Source of the DNA: an uncultured bacterium
Lineage (GTDB): Bacteria; Bacillota; Clostridia; Oscillospirales; Oscillospiraceae
Length of the DNA: 42,890 nucleotides
Direction of reading: 5' to 3'
Assembly: GCA_949293245.1 (NCBI GenBank)
Contig: CASFCS010000018.1
Location: 1 to 42,890 of the forward strand
This document shows positions 9,008 through 16,718 of the stretch, in pieces (the first letter of the stretch is position 1; the number at the start of each line of letters is the position of its first letter). The position numbers were made by a program, and so were the translations under genes. The notes beneath the pieces are model-generated. The model was not told where the DNA came from, did no database searches, and saw only the letters and a list, made by a program, of their open reading frames with translations.

Positions 9008-10219
9008 TCAGCCCTGCTTGTCCAGCACCTGGCCCATCATGGTATCCACCATAATGAGCATACGGGGCAGGTGGAAGGGGCCCTTGAAGGTGGAGCCCTT
9101 GGTGCTGGGCATGGTGGGCTTGCCGTCCCGGCGGAGGTAGCCGTACCACTCGCCGTACTCGGGATCGGCAAAATAGGTCTTGCAGTAGTCCAGAGTCTTG
9201 TAGAACCAGTCGAGATAGGTCTCGTCGCCGGTGTCGCGGTAGAGCATCATGGCAGCGATGAGGATCTCGTCGTGGGGCCACCAGAGCTTCATGTCGTGCT
9301 CATAGGCCTCGGGGGGATTGCCCAGGCAGTCGATGAAGTACAGCAGTCCGCCGTACTCCTTGTCCCAGCCGGCGTTGATGGCCTGGTTAAAGACCTGCTC
9401 GGCCTTCTTGTGGAGCTCCCCGTCGCCCGAGCGGTTGGCGTGCTCCATCAGGAACCAGGAACACTCAATGTCGTGGCCGGGGTTCACCACGCGGCCCTCG
9501 GTCACGTCGCCCCGGAACTCGCCGTTGGGGCCCACGCTCTCCAGGGTGCAGCCCAGCTCAGGCTTGAAGTGATACTTGAAGATCTGGTCGGCGCACTCCT
9601 GGGCCCGGCCGGCGTAGAGCTCGTCCCGCTCGGGGTCCACCCGGCGCAGCACGGAGGTGATGTTCAGGTAGATCATGGGGTCGGCCAGGGCGCGGCCGCT
9701 GCGGGTGGTGGGGATGGTCTTGGGGCCCAGGCCGGTGGGGTCTTTGATGAGACCGTTGTTGAGCTGATAGATGAGCTCATAGGCAGCTCTGGCCCGCTCC
9801 AGGCACTCCTTGTCCCCGGTGACGCCGTAGTACTCCGCGTTGGCGATGCAGTAGAAGCCCTCGGAGAAGCAGTAGCGGCGCTGGCGCAGGGGCTTGCCGT
9901 CAGCGGTGACGGTGAAGTACATCCGGTTGCCCGCCTCCCGGTTGATGCAGTACTTCTCCATGAAGTCCAGGCAGCTGCGGCTGGCCTCCAGCCACTCCTC
10001 CTTCACGCCGTACACGGCACACAGGTAGGCAAAAGTCCAGGCACAGCGGCCCTGCATCCACACGCTCTTGTCGGTGGAGTACACCTTGCCGGTGCGGTCC
10101 AGACAGGTGTACACGCCGCCGTTGACCCGGTCAATACCGTTTTTCAGCCAGAACTCCACACTGATCTTCAGCTGATCCTGGATCCAGGCTCTGCTCTCCT
10201 GAAAGAGTTTCACGTCCAT
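9008..10219 (-). CDS. N-acylglucosamine 2-epimerase (AGE family)
   Basis: The 403-residue protein belongs to the alpha6/alpha6-barrel AGE family, whose members interconvert ManNAc and GlcNAc without prior phosphorylation. Family features are RVNGGVYTCLDRTGKVYSTD near residues 28-47, WMQGRCAWTFAYL, HDIECSWFLMEHA with a catalytic His, and KLWWPHDEILIAAMM with the second His. The length is normal. AAAGGAAG serves as ribosome site. It leads a two-gene unit with the RpiR regulator and is divergent from the ROK gene. No NanE-type ManNAc-6-P epimerase is seen in the window, so this enzyme probably fills that step, as in the Bacteroides-type pathway. Some AGE proteins act on other sugars such as cellobiose, so the substrate rests on context. 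Confidence 0.88.
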   Translation of the reverse strand: MDVKLFQESRAWIQDQLKISVEFWLKNGIDRVNGGVYTCLDRTGKVYSTDKSVWMQGRCAWTFAYLCAVYGVKEEWLEASRSCLDFMEKYCINREAGNRMYFTVTADGKPLRQRRYCFSEGFYCIANAEYYGVTGDKECLERARAAYELIYQLNNGLIKDPTGLGPKTIPTTRSGRALADPMIYLNITSVLRRVDPERDELYAGRAQECADQIFKYHFKPELGCTLESVGPNGEFRGDVTEGRVVNPGHDIECSWFLMEHANRSGDGELHKKAEQVFNQAINAGWDKEYGGLLYFIDCLGNPPEAYEHDMKLWWPHDEILIAAMMLYRDTGDETYLDWFYKTLDYCKTYFADPEYGEWYGYLRRDGKPTMPSTKGSTFKGPFHLPRMLIMVDTMMGQVLDKQG

Positions 10220-10293
10220 CTTACTCTTCTTCCTTTCTTCTCTTTGTTTAATATGCAGGGGATGGCCATATTTCCCCCAGCTCTCTTGTGCCT

Positions 10294-10322
10294 ATTGTAT
10301 CACCCGGGAAAGAATTTTTCAA
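10294..10322 (-). promoter_or_regulatory. Sigma-A promoter of the epimerase-RpiR unit
   Basis: On the minus strand TTGAAA (10317-10322) and TACAAT (10294-10299) are spaced by 17 bases, about 75 bases before the epimerase ATG. Confidence 0.75.
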
Positions 10323-10341
10323 TAAGAATTATTTTTGAAAA
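10316..10341. promoter_or_regulatory. Inverted repeat in the epimerase/ROK divergent region
   Basis: TTTTCAA (10316-10322) and TTGAAAA (10335-10341) form an inverted repeat with a 12-base AT-rich spacer. One arm coincides with the -35 box of the epimerase promoter. It shares the TTGAAAA / TTTTCAA half-site with the palindrome at 8032-8050, so the same RpiR protein may bind here. Confidence 0.4.
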
Positions 10342-10359
10342 TTTTGTTCTCTGTAGGGG

Positions 10360-10388
10360 GTGACAAGGGGGCCCAGCCGTGTTATGAT
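10360..10388 (+). promoter_or_regulatory. Sigma-A promoter of the ROK-SGNH-YesL unit
   Basis: GTGACA (10360-10365) and TATGAT (10383-10388) are separated by 17 bases, about 70 bases before the ROK start codon. Confidence 0.65.
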
Positions 10389-10457
10389 GTAACTGTGCAT
10401 TGTGCCGCAGAAAAGGCAGAGGAATAGAAAGTAATTACATTTATGGAGGTAACAGTT

Positions 10458-11834
10458 ATGAATCGCTTTGGCATCGAGGTCAGCCTCAAGCACAGCCCCT
10501 CCCTGGATCCTGAATATTTCCCTCTCCACCAGTTCAATACCGCCTTTTTAAAGGACGCGAAAAAGCCCGTGGGCATCGCGGTGGAGCGCTCCGGCGGCCA
10601 GACCGCTGTGTACGAGACCTTCATCCACGGCACCCCCGAAATGGCCCAGGCCGACCAGTACTACATCGACCGGATGGTGAAGAGCATCCTGTGGATGAAG
10701 GGCGGCTTCAAGGTCTACATCCGGGGGGACGAGAGCATTTATCAGGCCATCGCCGCGGCCTACGCCCCCGGCGGCTCCCGGGCCTTTGACGCGGAGTTCA
10801 TGTCCAACGTGTACGAGCAGCCCTTCCAGGTGGTGCTGTGCGACACCCTGCCCGAGGAGAAGAGCAATCCTGAGGCCATCGGCCGTCATCTGGAGGGCTG
10901 CCGCATCGGCTTTGACGCCGGCGGATCCGACCGGAAGGTGTCCGCCGTCATTGACGGCGAGAGCGTCTTTTCTGAAGAGGTGGTGTGGTTCCCCAAAATC
11001 ACTGAGGACCCCGACTACCACTTCCAGGGCATCGTGGACGCCATGAAGTCCGCCGCCGCCCACATGCCCCGGGTGGACGCCATCGGCGTGTCCTCCGCCG
11101 GCATCTACATTGAAAACCGCACCATGGTGGCCTCCCTGTTCCTGAAGGTGCCCAAGGATCTGTTCGACGCCAAGGTGAAGGACATCTACATCCGGGCCGC
11201 CAAGGAGATCGGCGACGTGCCCATTGTGGTGTGCAACGACGGCGACGTCACCGCCCTGGCCGGCGCCATGAGCCTGGACGACAACAACATCCTGGGCATC
11301 GCCATGGGCACCAGCGAGGCCGTGGGCTATGTGGACGCGGAGGGACGCATCACCGGGTGGCTCAACGAGCTGGCCTTCGCCCCTGTGGACGTGTCCCCCA
11401 ACGCCATGGAGGACGAGTGGTCCGGGGACATTGGCTGCGGCGTGAAGTATTTCTCCCAGGACGGCGTCATCAAGCTGGCTCCCGCCGCCGGCATTGAGCT
11501 GGACCCCGCCCTCTCCCCCGCTGAGAAGCTCAAGGTGGTCCAGGGCCTCATGGAGAAGGACGACCCCCGGGCCGCCCAGGTGTACGAGTCCATTGGCGTC
11601 TACCTGGCCCACGCCCTGGCCCTCTACTATGATTACTACAGCTTCAAGCACGTGCTGCTCCTGGGCCGGGTCATGTCCGGCAAGGGCGGCGACCTGATCC
11701 TCTCCACCTGCAAGGCGGTCATGGCCGACGAGTACCCCGACATTGCCTCCGTCATCAACCCCACCCTGCCCGATGAAAAGTTCCGCCGGGTGGGCCAGTC
11801 CGCCGCCGCCGCCTCTCTGCCCGACCTGGGCTGA
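10458..11834 (+). CDS. ROK-family protein, probable ManNAc/GlcNAc kinase, with N-terminal extension
   Basis: The 458-residue protein has a ROK-like ASKHA domain from about residue 148 on: GFDAGGS at 151-157 corresponds to the phosphate-1 loop, IGVSSAG to the next core strand, VVCNDGD with catalytic-type Asp261, and AMGTSEAVGYV to the phosphate-2 loop. In place of the usual GEIGH and the zinc motif CGCGxxGCxE it has NELAFAPVD and DIGCGVKYFSQ, so the zinc-binding His and most Cys are missing. The first ~145 residues are outside the ROK fold and I do not recognise them. GGAGG eight bases upstream decides the ATG at 10458. Divergence from the epimerase suggests it phosphorylates GlcNAc (or ManNAc) in the sialic acid pathway; no other kinase is present. 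The missing zinc site makes the exact activity uncertain. Confidence 0.75.
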   Translation: MNRFGIEVSLKHSPSLDPEYFPLHQFNTAFLKDAKKPVGIAVERSGGQTAVYETFIHGTPEMAQADQYYIDRMVKSILWMKGGFKVYIRGDESIYQAIAAAYAPGGSRAFDAEFMSNVYEQPFQVVLCDTLPEEKSNPEAIGRHLEGCRIGFDAGGSDRKVSAVIDGESVFSEEVVWFPKITEDPDYHFQGIVDAMKSAAAHMPRVDAIGVSSAGIYIENRTMVASLFLKVPKDLFDAKVKDIYIRAAKEIGDVPIVVCNDGDVTALAGAMSLDDNNILGIAMGTSEAVGYVDAEGRITGWLNELAFAPVDVSPNAMEDEWSGDIGCGVKYFSQDGVIKLAPAAGIELDPALSPAEKLKVVQGLMEKDDPRAAQVYESIGVYLAHALALYYDYYSFKHVLLLGRVMSGKGGDLILSTCKAVMADEYPDIASVINPTLPDEKFRRVGQSAAAASLPDLG

Positions 11835-11883
11835 GTCCAATCTCCCTGTGGGCGCGCCCGCGCCGGGAAGGAGCCGTGGAAGC

Positions 11884-12537
11884 ATGAAACGCCATATCGT
11901 CTGCCTGGGGGACTCCAACACCCACGGCTACTGTGCCGATCCCAGGGACAGCGCCGACGGCTCGGACCGCTATGATGAGAGCCAGCGGTGGACCTGTCTG
12001 CTGCAGCAGGCCCTGGGAGAGGCATATCTGGTGATCGAGGAGGGGCTCGCCGGCCGCACCGCCGTATTCCATGACCCCATTGAGGAGGGCATGTGCGCCC
12101 TGGACTATGTCACTCCCTGCCTCATGTCCCACCGGCCGGTGGATCTGTTGATTGTGATGCTGGGCAGCAATGACCTCAAATCCTGCTATGCCGCCACCCC
12201 TTTGCGCATTGCCCGGGGGATGGAGCGGCTGATCCGCAAGGCCCGGGCCACCCCCTGTTGGGGCGGCCCGGAGCCCAACATCCTCCTTATCTGCCCCGCG
12301 CCCATTGACTCCAGAATGGAGGAGAGCGGGGTGGGGGAGATCATGGGCCCCGGCTGCGCCCAGAAGAGCCGCTCCCTTTCCCCGGTGTACGCCCAGTCCG
12401 CCCGGGACGTGGGGTGCCATTTCCTGGACGCCGCCCCCTACGTCACCTATAACCAGGTGGACTATATGCACTTTACTCCCCAGGACCACCGCAGGCTGGC
12501 CCAGGCGCTGGCCCAGCTTATTCCGGATTGGATGTAG
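11884..12537 (+). CDS. SGNH/GDSL-type esterase, possible sialate O-acetylesterase
   Basis: The 217-residue hydrolase shows all SGNH blocks: block I CLGDSNTHGY with the nucleophile serine at residue 10, block II GLAGRTA, block III MLGSNDLK with the oxyanion Asn, and block V DYMHFTPQDH with the catalytic Asp/His. There is no signal peptide, so it acts in the cytoplasm. AAGGAG lies ten bases before the ATG. It follows the ROK gene by 49 bases and nearly touches the YesL-like gene. Many host sialic acids are O-acetylated, so removal of O-acetyl groups before lyase action is a sensible role, but this is inferred from context; SGNH proteins have broad specificity. Confidence 0.82.
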   Translation: MKRHIVCLGDSNTHGYCADPRDSADGSDRYDESQRWTCLLQQALGEAYLVIEEGLAGRTAVFHDPIEEGMCALDYVTPCLMSHRPVDLLIVMLGSNDLKSCYAATPLRIARGMERLIRKARATPCWGGPEPNILLICPAPIDSRMEESGVGEIMGPGCAQKSRSLSPVYAQSARDVGCHFLDAAPYVTYNQVDYMHFTPQDHRRLAQALAQLIPDWM

Positions 12538-12545
12538 ATCACGCT

Positions 12546-13196
12546 ATGAATGGACTGTTTAATCCCGACTTGTACCTGTGGCGCATGCTGGCCCGCTTTG
12601 CCGACCTGCTGGGGCTGAGCCTGCTGTGGACCGTCCTGTGCATTCCCCTTTTCCCCATCGGCGCGGCCACCACTGCCCTGTACGACGCAGTGTCTCACTG
12701 TGTCTACGGGAACGAGGCCCACACCTATCGGCGCTTTTTCCAGACTCTCCGGCGGGAATTTCTCCCTGCTACAGTGTCTACTGTGGTATGGGGGGCCGTG
12801 GGGCTGTTGCTCATCGGGGGATATAACGTACTCTATGCCTCTGCGGAGGCCGGGGCACTGCCTGTGCCTGCCTTGATTGCCTATCTGGTCATCGCCATCA
12901 TCCCTGTGGGCACCATGTGCTGGCTGGGCCCCCTCCTGTCCCGGTTTACCTTCTCGGTGACGGGCCTGAGCTGGACAGCCCTCCAGTTCTCCTTTGCTCA
13001 CCTGCCCTCCACTGTGGCAGTGGTAATCATTGCTTTCCTGGCAGTGCAGGTATGCGGGCGGTTTATCATCCTCCTTATCATTGTCCCTGGCCTCACCGCC
13101 CTGCTGTGGTGCCCCTTTATGGAGCGGGCGTTCCGCAAGCACCTGCCCCCTCAGGAGGAAGGGGAACACACCCAGGAGGAGCAGAGCGAGCCTTGA
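12546..13196 (+). CDS. YesL-like (DUF624) membrane protein
   Basis: The 216-residue protein has about five hydrophobic segments (residues 17-45, 80-100, 108-132, 150-167 and 172-190) and an acidic, Glu-rich cytoplasmic tail. The opening NGLFNPDLYLWRMLARFADL and the FPIGAATTALYDAV segment are typical of YesL/DUF624 proteins, which occur beside CUT1 sugar transporters and whose function is not established. The ATG at 12546 is eight bases after the esterase stop; a TTG at 12528 in frame is also possible, and neither has a good ribosome site, which fits translational coupling. It is last in the unit and is followed by a terminator. Confidence 0.8.
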   Translation: MNGLFNPDLYLWRMLARFADLLGLSLLWTVLCIPLFPIGAATTALYDAVSHCVYGNEAHTYRRFFQTLRREFLPATVSTVVWGAVGLLLIGGYNVLYASAEAGALPVPALIAYLVIAIIPVGTMCWLGPLLSRFTFSVTGLSWTALQFSFAHLPSTVAVVIIAFLAVQVCGRFIILLIIVPGLTALLWCPFMERAFRKHLPPQEEGEHTQEEQSEP

Positions 13197-13219
13197 CTCC
13201 ACCGTCAAATTCCAGATCT

Positions 13220-13253
13220 GCGCCCCGGACACTCTGTCCGGGGCGCCTTTTTT
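13220..13253 (+). terminator. Terminator of the ROK-SGNH-YesL unit
   Basis: GCGCCCCGGACA pairs with TGTCCGGGGCGC (12 pairs, 3-base loop), followed by CTTTTTT. Confidence 0.92.
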
Positions 13254-13275
13254 CCACAGTCTCCAGTCTTTTCTC

Positions 13276-13304
13276 TTGCACCTTTCTGTCAGAATGGCTA
13301 CAAT
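13276..13304 (+). promoter_or_regulatory. Sigma-A promoter of the DUF362 gene
   Basis: TTGCAC (13276-13281) and TACAAT (13299-13304) are 17 bases apart. The -10 box overlaps the ATG of a longer possible start at 13294, which rules that start out and supports the GTG at 13378. Confidence 0.75.
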
Positions 13305-13318
13305 AAAGAAAACAGCGG

Positions 13319-13356
13319 CCTGTGCCCCGGGTTTCCACGGATGCCGGGGGCACAGG
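13319..13356 (+). other. Hairpin in the 5' leader of the DUF362 gene
   Basis: CCTGTGCCCCGG pairs with CCGGGGGCACAGG (one bulged G). It ends nine bases before the GGAGG ribosome site and is not followed by a T-run. It could influence mRNA stability or translation; no known riboswitch class was recognised. Confidence 0.5.
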
Positions 13357-13377
13357 TATGCTCTGGAGGTTTTCAGC

Positions 13378-15042
13378 GTGAACCATGACAGTACTCCCCC
13401 CCGCACCGTAGTGGTACGGCAGATGGCCCCCGGGCTGGATCTCACCCGGGACTATGTGGCCCTGCCCCGGAACTACGGCACGCCGGACTATTTCGCCCGC
13501 CCGGATATCCAGGCCATCCGCACCCTGGTCTTTGACACGCTGGATGCCCTGGACGCCCGCACCGGCTTCGCCGGGAAGCTCTCCGCCAGCCGCCGGGTGG
13601 TCATCAAGCCCAATCTGGTGTCGGTCTACCATGAGAGCGGCTTTGCCCAGCGGGAGTTTCCCGAATCGGTGGATCCCCGGGTACTGGACGCCCTGGTGGA
13701 GTGGGTGCTCCAGCGCAACCCCGCGGTGGTGATTGCCGAATCCTCCGGCAAGCCCATGCCCACCCGCACCAGCTTCAAGGTCAGCGGCATTGACCGTCTG
13801 GCCCGCTACCGGGGCACCGGTCTGGTGGCCCTGGAGCTGTGCCCCGTGCGGCGCTACCTCCTGCCCAAGGCCCAGGTGATGAAGGAGGTGCTGATCCCCG
13901 AGCCCTTTGTGGGCTGCGTGGAGGGGGAGGATTTCTACATCTCCGTGCCCAAGCTGAAAACCAATCTGTACACCCAGGTCACCCTGGGGTTCAAAAACGC
14001 CATGGGGGTCATCCCCTACTCCCTGCGGGAGCGCAACCACAACTACCGCATCGACCAGAAGCTGGCGGACCTTCTCTACCTCCTCCGGCCCGGCCTGGTG
14101 TTCATCGACGGTCTGGTGGGGGGCGAGGGCAACACCCCCGCCCCGGTGGACCCGGTGGACAGCCGGGTGCTGGTGGCCGGGCTGGACCCGGTGGCCACCG
14201 ACCGGGTGGGGTGCCGCATCATGGGCTTTGACCCGGACGCCATCCCCCTCTTTGTCCAGGCGGCGGAGCGGGGCTTTTTCCACGGGGAGGCCCAGGTGGA
14301 CGGACCCACCCCGGTCCTCTCCTTCCGCCCGGCTGACGCCAGCCTGCTGGGGGACACCTTCCACCGCCACTTCCCCAACGTGCTGGTGCTGGCGGGCCAC
14401 TGCCTGCCCCACGCCCCCGCCATCCCGGACCCCCAGCACGTCACCCCCCAGCTGGCCCGGGAGCTGGAGCAGGCCTGCCGGGGCGGCTGCCTGGCGGCTT
14501 TGCGCAGCGGCTTTGAGTATGTGATCTACGCCCCCAAAAAGGACCAGAGCCGCCCCCTGGCGGTGGTCATCGGCGGCGGCGTCCCCTGGGGGGAGACGCG
14601 CTGGTGGTTCGACCGGGAGGGCAAGCCCTACAGCGAGGCGGACATCCGCGCTCTGGATATTCCTCTTATGACCCTGGGCAACTGCGCCGCCGGTCTGGAC
14701 GACGCCGCCCGCTGGCGCACCCCCGGCTGCTGCAGCCCCTCCACCTGTATGCTGGCGGCCACCGCCGCCATGGGCATTCCCTTCCCCCTCCTCTCCCTGA
14801 AAAACCGGGCTTTCTTCCATTTCGGCCTCCAGGTCGTGGGGATGGTCCTCACCCGGGCGGCTCTCTCCCTCCGGGGCAAATGGATCGACTGCCCCAGCCG
14901 CCATGAGGACAAGATCTATGAGGTCCCCCCGGTAGATCCCCAGGACCGGGAGAAGGACTTTGTCTCCTGGCCTCTGCCCCCCATGGACTGGGCCACCCGG
15001 CGCAAGCTGTGCGCCGATCAGCTGGCCATGCTGAAGTTATAA
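13378..15042 (+). CDS. DUF362 domain protein with cysteine-bearing C-terminal half
   Basis: The 554-residue protein has a DUF362 domain over about residues 30-330: VVIKPNLVSVYHES, VIAESSG, and the hallmark SVPKLKTN ... TLGFKNAMGVIP followed by DGLVGGEGNTP. DUF362 proteins are often fused to ferredoxin domains and their reaction is unknown. Here residues 335-554 carry no 4Fe-4S ferredoxin motif but do have spaced cysteines (367, 371, 436, 451, 452, 457, 505), including GCCSPSTC. There is no signal peptide or clear membrane segment. GTG at 13378 is chosen: GGAGG lies eight bases upstream, and the promoter overlaps the earlier ATG. It is transcribed alone between two terminators. The function is not known. 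Confidence 0.8.
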   Translation: MNHDSTPPRTVVVRQMAPGLDLTRDYVALPRNYGTPDYFARPDIQAIRTLVFDTLDALDARTGFAGKLSASRRVVIKPNLVSVYHESGFAQREFPESVDPRVLDALVEWVLQRNPAVVIAESSGKPMPTRTSFKVSGIDRLARYRGTGLVALELCPVRRYLLPKAQVMKEVLIPEPFVGCVEGEDFYISVPKLKTNLYTQVTLGFKNAMGVIPYSLRERNHNYRIDQKLADLLYLLRPGLVFIDGLVGGEGNTPAPVDPVDSRVLVAGLDPVATDRVGCRIMGFDPDAIPLFVQAAERGFFHGEAQVDGPTPVLSFRPADASLLGDTFHRHFPNVLVLAGHCLPHAPAIPDPQHVTPQLARELEQACRGGCLAALRSGFEYVIYAPKKDQSRPLAVVIGGGVPWGETRWWFDREGKPYSEADIRALDIPLMTLGNCAAGLDDAARWRTPGCCSPSTCMLAATAAMGIPFPLLSLKNRAFFHFGLQVVGMVLTRAALSLRGKWIDCPSRHEDKIYEVPPVDPQDREKDFVSWPLPPMDWATRRKLCADQLAMLKL

Positions 15043-15065
15043 AACAGCCTCCGGGCTGCCCCATC

Positions 15066-15110
15066 AACAGGAAGCAGCCGGGCCTCCGGGCCCGGCCGCT
15101 TCCTGTTTTC
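15066..15110 (+). terminator. Terminator of the DUF362 gene
   Basis: AACAGGAAGC pairs with GCTTCCTGTT, enclosing an inner CCGGGCC/GGCCCGG stem, then TTCTC. It separates the DUF362 gene from the convergent LysR gene. Confidence 0.8.
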
Positions 15111-15998
15111 TCATATTCTAAGCCCGGTCATATACTCCCCCAGGTGCCCCAGGAACAGCTCCGCCGCCCGGGAGAAAAGCTGGGATTTCTTCCACACCAG
15201 GTACATCCCCAGCTCCAGCCGGGGCTCCAGAGGGCGGAAGCAGAGGTCCCGCCCTGCGGTATTCACCAGCTTGTCCAGGGTAAAGGCACAGCCCATCCCC
15301 TCCTCCACCATGAGGGAGGCATTGTAGATCAGGTTGTAGGTGGCCACAGGGCGCAGCTCTTCCGGCTCCTTCCCCAGCCAACGGTACAGGCCGCTCTTGT
15401 TGTCCACCTGGCGGGAAAGAATCAGGGGTTTATCCCACAGGTCCTGAGGCGTCACCGTCTCCTTGGCGGCCAGGGGACAGTCCCGGCGCATCAGCACCCC
15501 CCAGGTGTCCCGCATGGGCAGCTCCATATAGCTGTACTTCAGCTTGTCAATATCCCCCAGCAGAATGCCGAAGTCCAGCAGTCCCCCGTCCAGCCGCTCG
15601 CACACATCCACGGCGTCGCCGCTGGCGATGTGAATGTGGATACCCGGGTAGTCCTCCTGGAGCTTACAGGCCGCTCTGGCAATGTGCCGCACCCCGTCGG
15701 TCTCCCCGGTGCCGATGTACAGGTCCCCCGCCACCGCCTCGCCGGACCGCTGGACCTCTTTTTCCGTCCGGCCCACCAGCTCCAGGATCTCCTCCGCCCG
15801 CTTGCGCAGCAGCATACCCTCCTCCGTGAGGGTGATTTTCCGGCTGCCCCGCACCATCAGCCGCACGCCCAGCTCCTCCTCCAGCTCCCGAAGCTGCCGG
15901 GACAGGGTGGGCTGGGTCAGGTGCAGCGACTGGGCCGCCGCCGAGATGTTCTCCTCCCGCGCCACCGCGAGAAAATATTGCAGTACCCGAAGTTCCAT
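15111..15998 (-). CDS. LysR-family transcriptional regulator
   Basis: The 295-residue protein has an N-terminal LysR helix-turn-helix (residues 1-60, MELRVLQYFLAVAREENISAA then LHLTQPTLSRQLRELEEELG) and a periplasmic-binding-like effector domain (about 90-290, starting LYIGTGETDG). The start at 15998 has GGGAGGGGAG upstream; the open frame reaches 18 codons higher without family similarity. It is divergent from the acetyltransferase-to-cupin operon at 16137-19017, the classic arrangement for a LysR regulator of that operon. The inducer is unknown. The intergenic region holds several T-N11-A boxes, too common in AT-rich DNA to pick one. Confidence 0.92.
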   Translation of the reverse strand: MELRVLQYFLAVAREENISAAAQSLHLTQPTLSRQLRELEEELGVRLMVRGSRKITLTEEGMLLRKRAEEILELVGRTEKEVQRSGEAVAGDLYIGTGETDGVRHIARAACKLQEDYPGIHIHIASGDAVDVCERLDGGLLDFGILLGDIDKLKYSYMELPMRDTWGVLMRRDCPLAAKETVTPQDLWDKPLILSRQVDNKSGLYRWLGKEPEELRPVATYNLIYNASLMVEEGMGCAFTLDKLVNTAGRDLCFRPLEPRLELGMYLVWKKSQLFSRAAELFLGHLGEYMTGLRI

Positions 15999-16075
15999 AA
16001 ACTCTCCCCTCCCGGTTCCATGATACCACGGATAAGTATACCTCACAAGCATAGTAATTCATTCTTTATAGGCAT

Positions 16076-16104
16076 TTGTTATTGCAGCGCCGGAGTGCTA
16101 CAAT
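16076..16104 (+). promoter_or_regulatory. Sigma-A promoter of the acetyltransferase-reductase-hydrolase-cupin operon
   Basis: TTGTTA (16076-16081) and TACAAT (16099-16104) are 17 bases apart, about 33 bases before the ATG at 16137. The 138-base region to the LysR start would hold the LysR binding sites. Confidence 0.7.
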
Positions 16105-16136
16105 GGAGACACAGCACACCACAACAGGAGGAGACC

Positions 16137-16718
16137 ATGGAAGTATCGCAATTTCTGGAGCATCTCAACAGCGGCGCGCCGGTGGAGGGGGGCAGCGAGG
16201 CCCATCTGTGCATGCACGGCGTGAGCCAGGAGGCCCTGCGCCTTACGGCAGAGATGAACAGCGGCTACCACACGCCGGAGGAGCTGCGCGCCCTCTTCTC
16301 CCGCCTTACCGGCCAGCCGGTGGATGAGACCTTTGGCCTCTTCCCCCCCTTTCACGCCGACTGCGGCAAAAACATCCATGTGGGGAAGCATGTATTCATC
16401 AACATGGGGTGCAAATTTCAGGACCAGGGGGGCATTTTCATCGGGGACGGCACCCTCATCGGCCACAACGTGGTGCTGGCTACCCTCAACCACGCCATGT
16501 CCCCCAAAGACCGAGGCACCATGCTCCCCTCCCCCATCCATATCGGCACAAACGTGTGGATCGGCTCCAACGCCACCGTGCTGCCCGGTGTGACCATCGG
16601 GGACGGGGCCGTGGTGGCCGCCGGGGCGGTGGTCACAAAAGACGTGCCGGAAAATGTCATCGTGGGCGGCGTGCCCGCAAGGGTCATCCGCCCCCTGAGC
16701 AAGGAGGAACTGCAATGA
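16137..16718 (+). CDS. Hexapeptide-repeat O-acetyltransferase (maltose/galactoside acetyltransferase-like)
   Basis: The 193-residue acetyl-CoA-dependent enzyme has an N-terminal helical cap (residues 25-60, LRLTAEMNSGYHTPEELRALFSRLTG) and a left-handed beta-helix of hexapeptide repeats (about 75-185). The active-site His lies in ATLNHAMSP, and WIGSNATVLPGVTIGDGAVVAAGAVVTKDVPENVIVGG is the usual C-terminal part in the LacA/Maa family (quoted here in outline only: WIGSNATVLPG, GDGAVVAAGAVV, VPARVIRP). AGGAGG lies five bases before the ATG. It is first in an operon of four and overlaps the next gene by ATGA. Sugar substrate unknown. Confidence 0.9.
   Translation: MEVSQFLEHLNSGAPVEGGSEAHLCMHGVSQEALRLTAEMNSGYHTPEELRALFSRLTGQPVDETFGLFPPFHADCGKNIHVGKHVFINMGCKFQDQGGIFIGDGTLIGHNVVLATLNHAMSPKDRGTMLPSPIHIGTNVWIGSNATVLPGVTIGDGAVVAAGAVVTKDVPENVIVGGVPARVIRPLSKEELQ

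Noticed and set aside
10548-11921. Minus-strand open frame of 457 residues opposite the ROK gene
   Set aside because: Same compositional artefact; it would also block the natural ROK-esterase unit.
13030-13377. Longer start of the DUF362 gene
   Set aside because: The upstream part overlaps the YesL-like gene, a terminator and the DUF362 promoter, and an ATG at 13294 lies in the -10 box. GTG 13378 has GGAGG at good spacing.
13117-14904. Minus-strand open frame of 595 residues opposite the DUF362 gene
   Set aside because: Composition is dominated by Gly, Ala, His and Val with no domain; the DUF362 motifs are on the plus strand with promoter and ribosome site.
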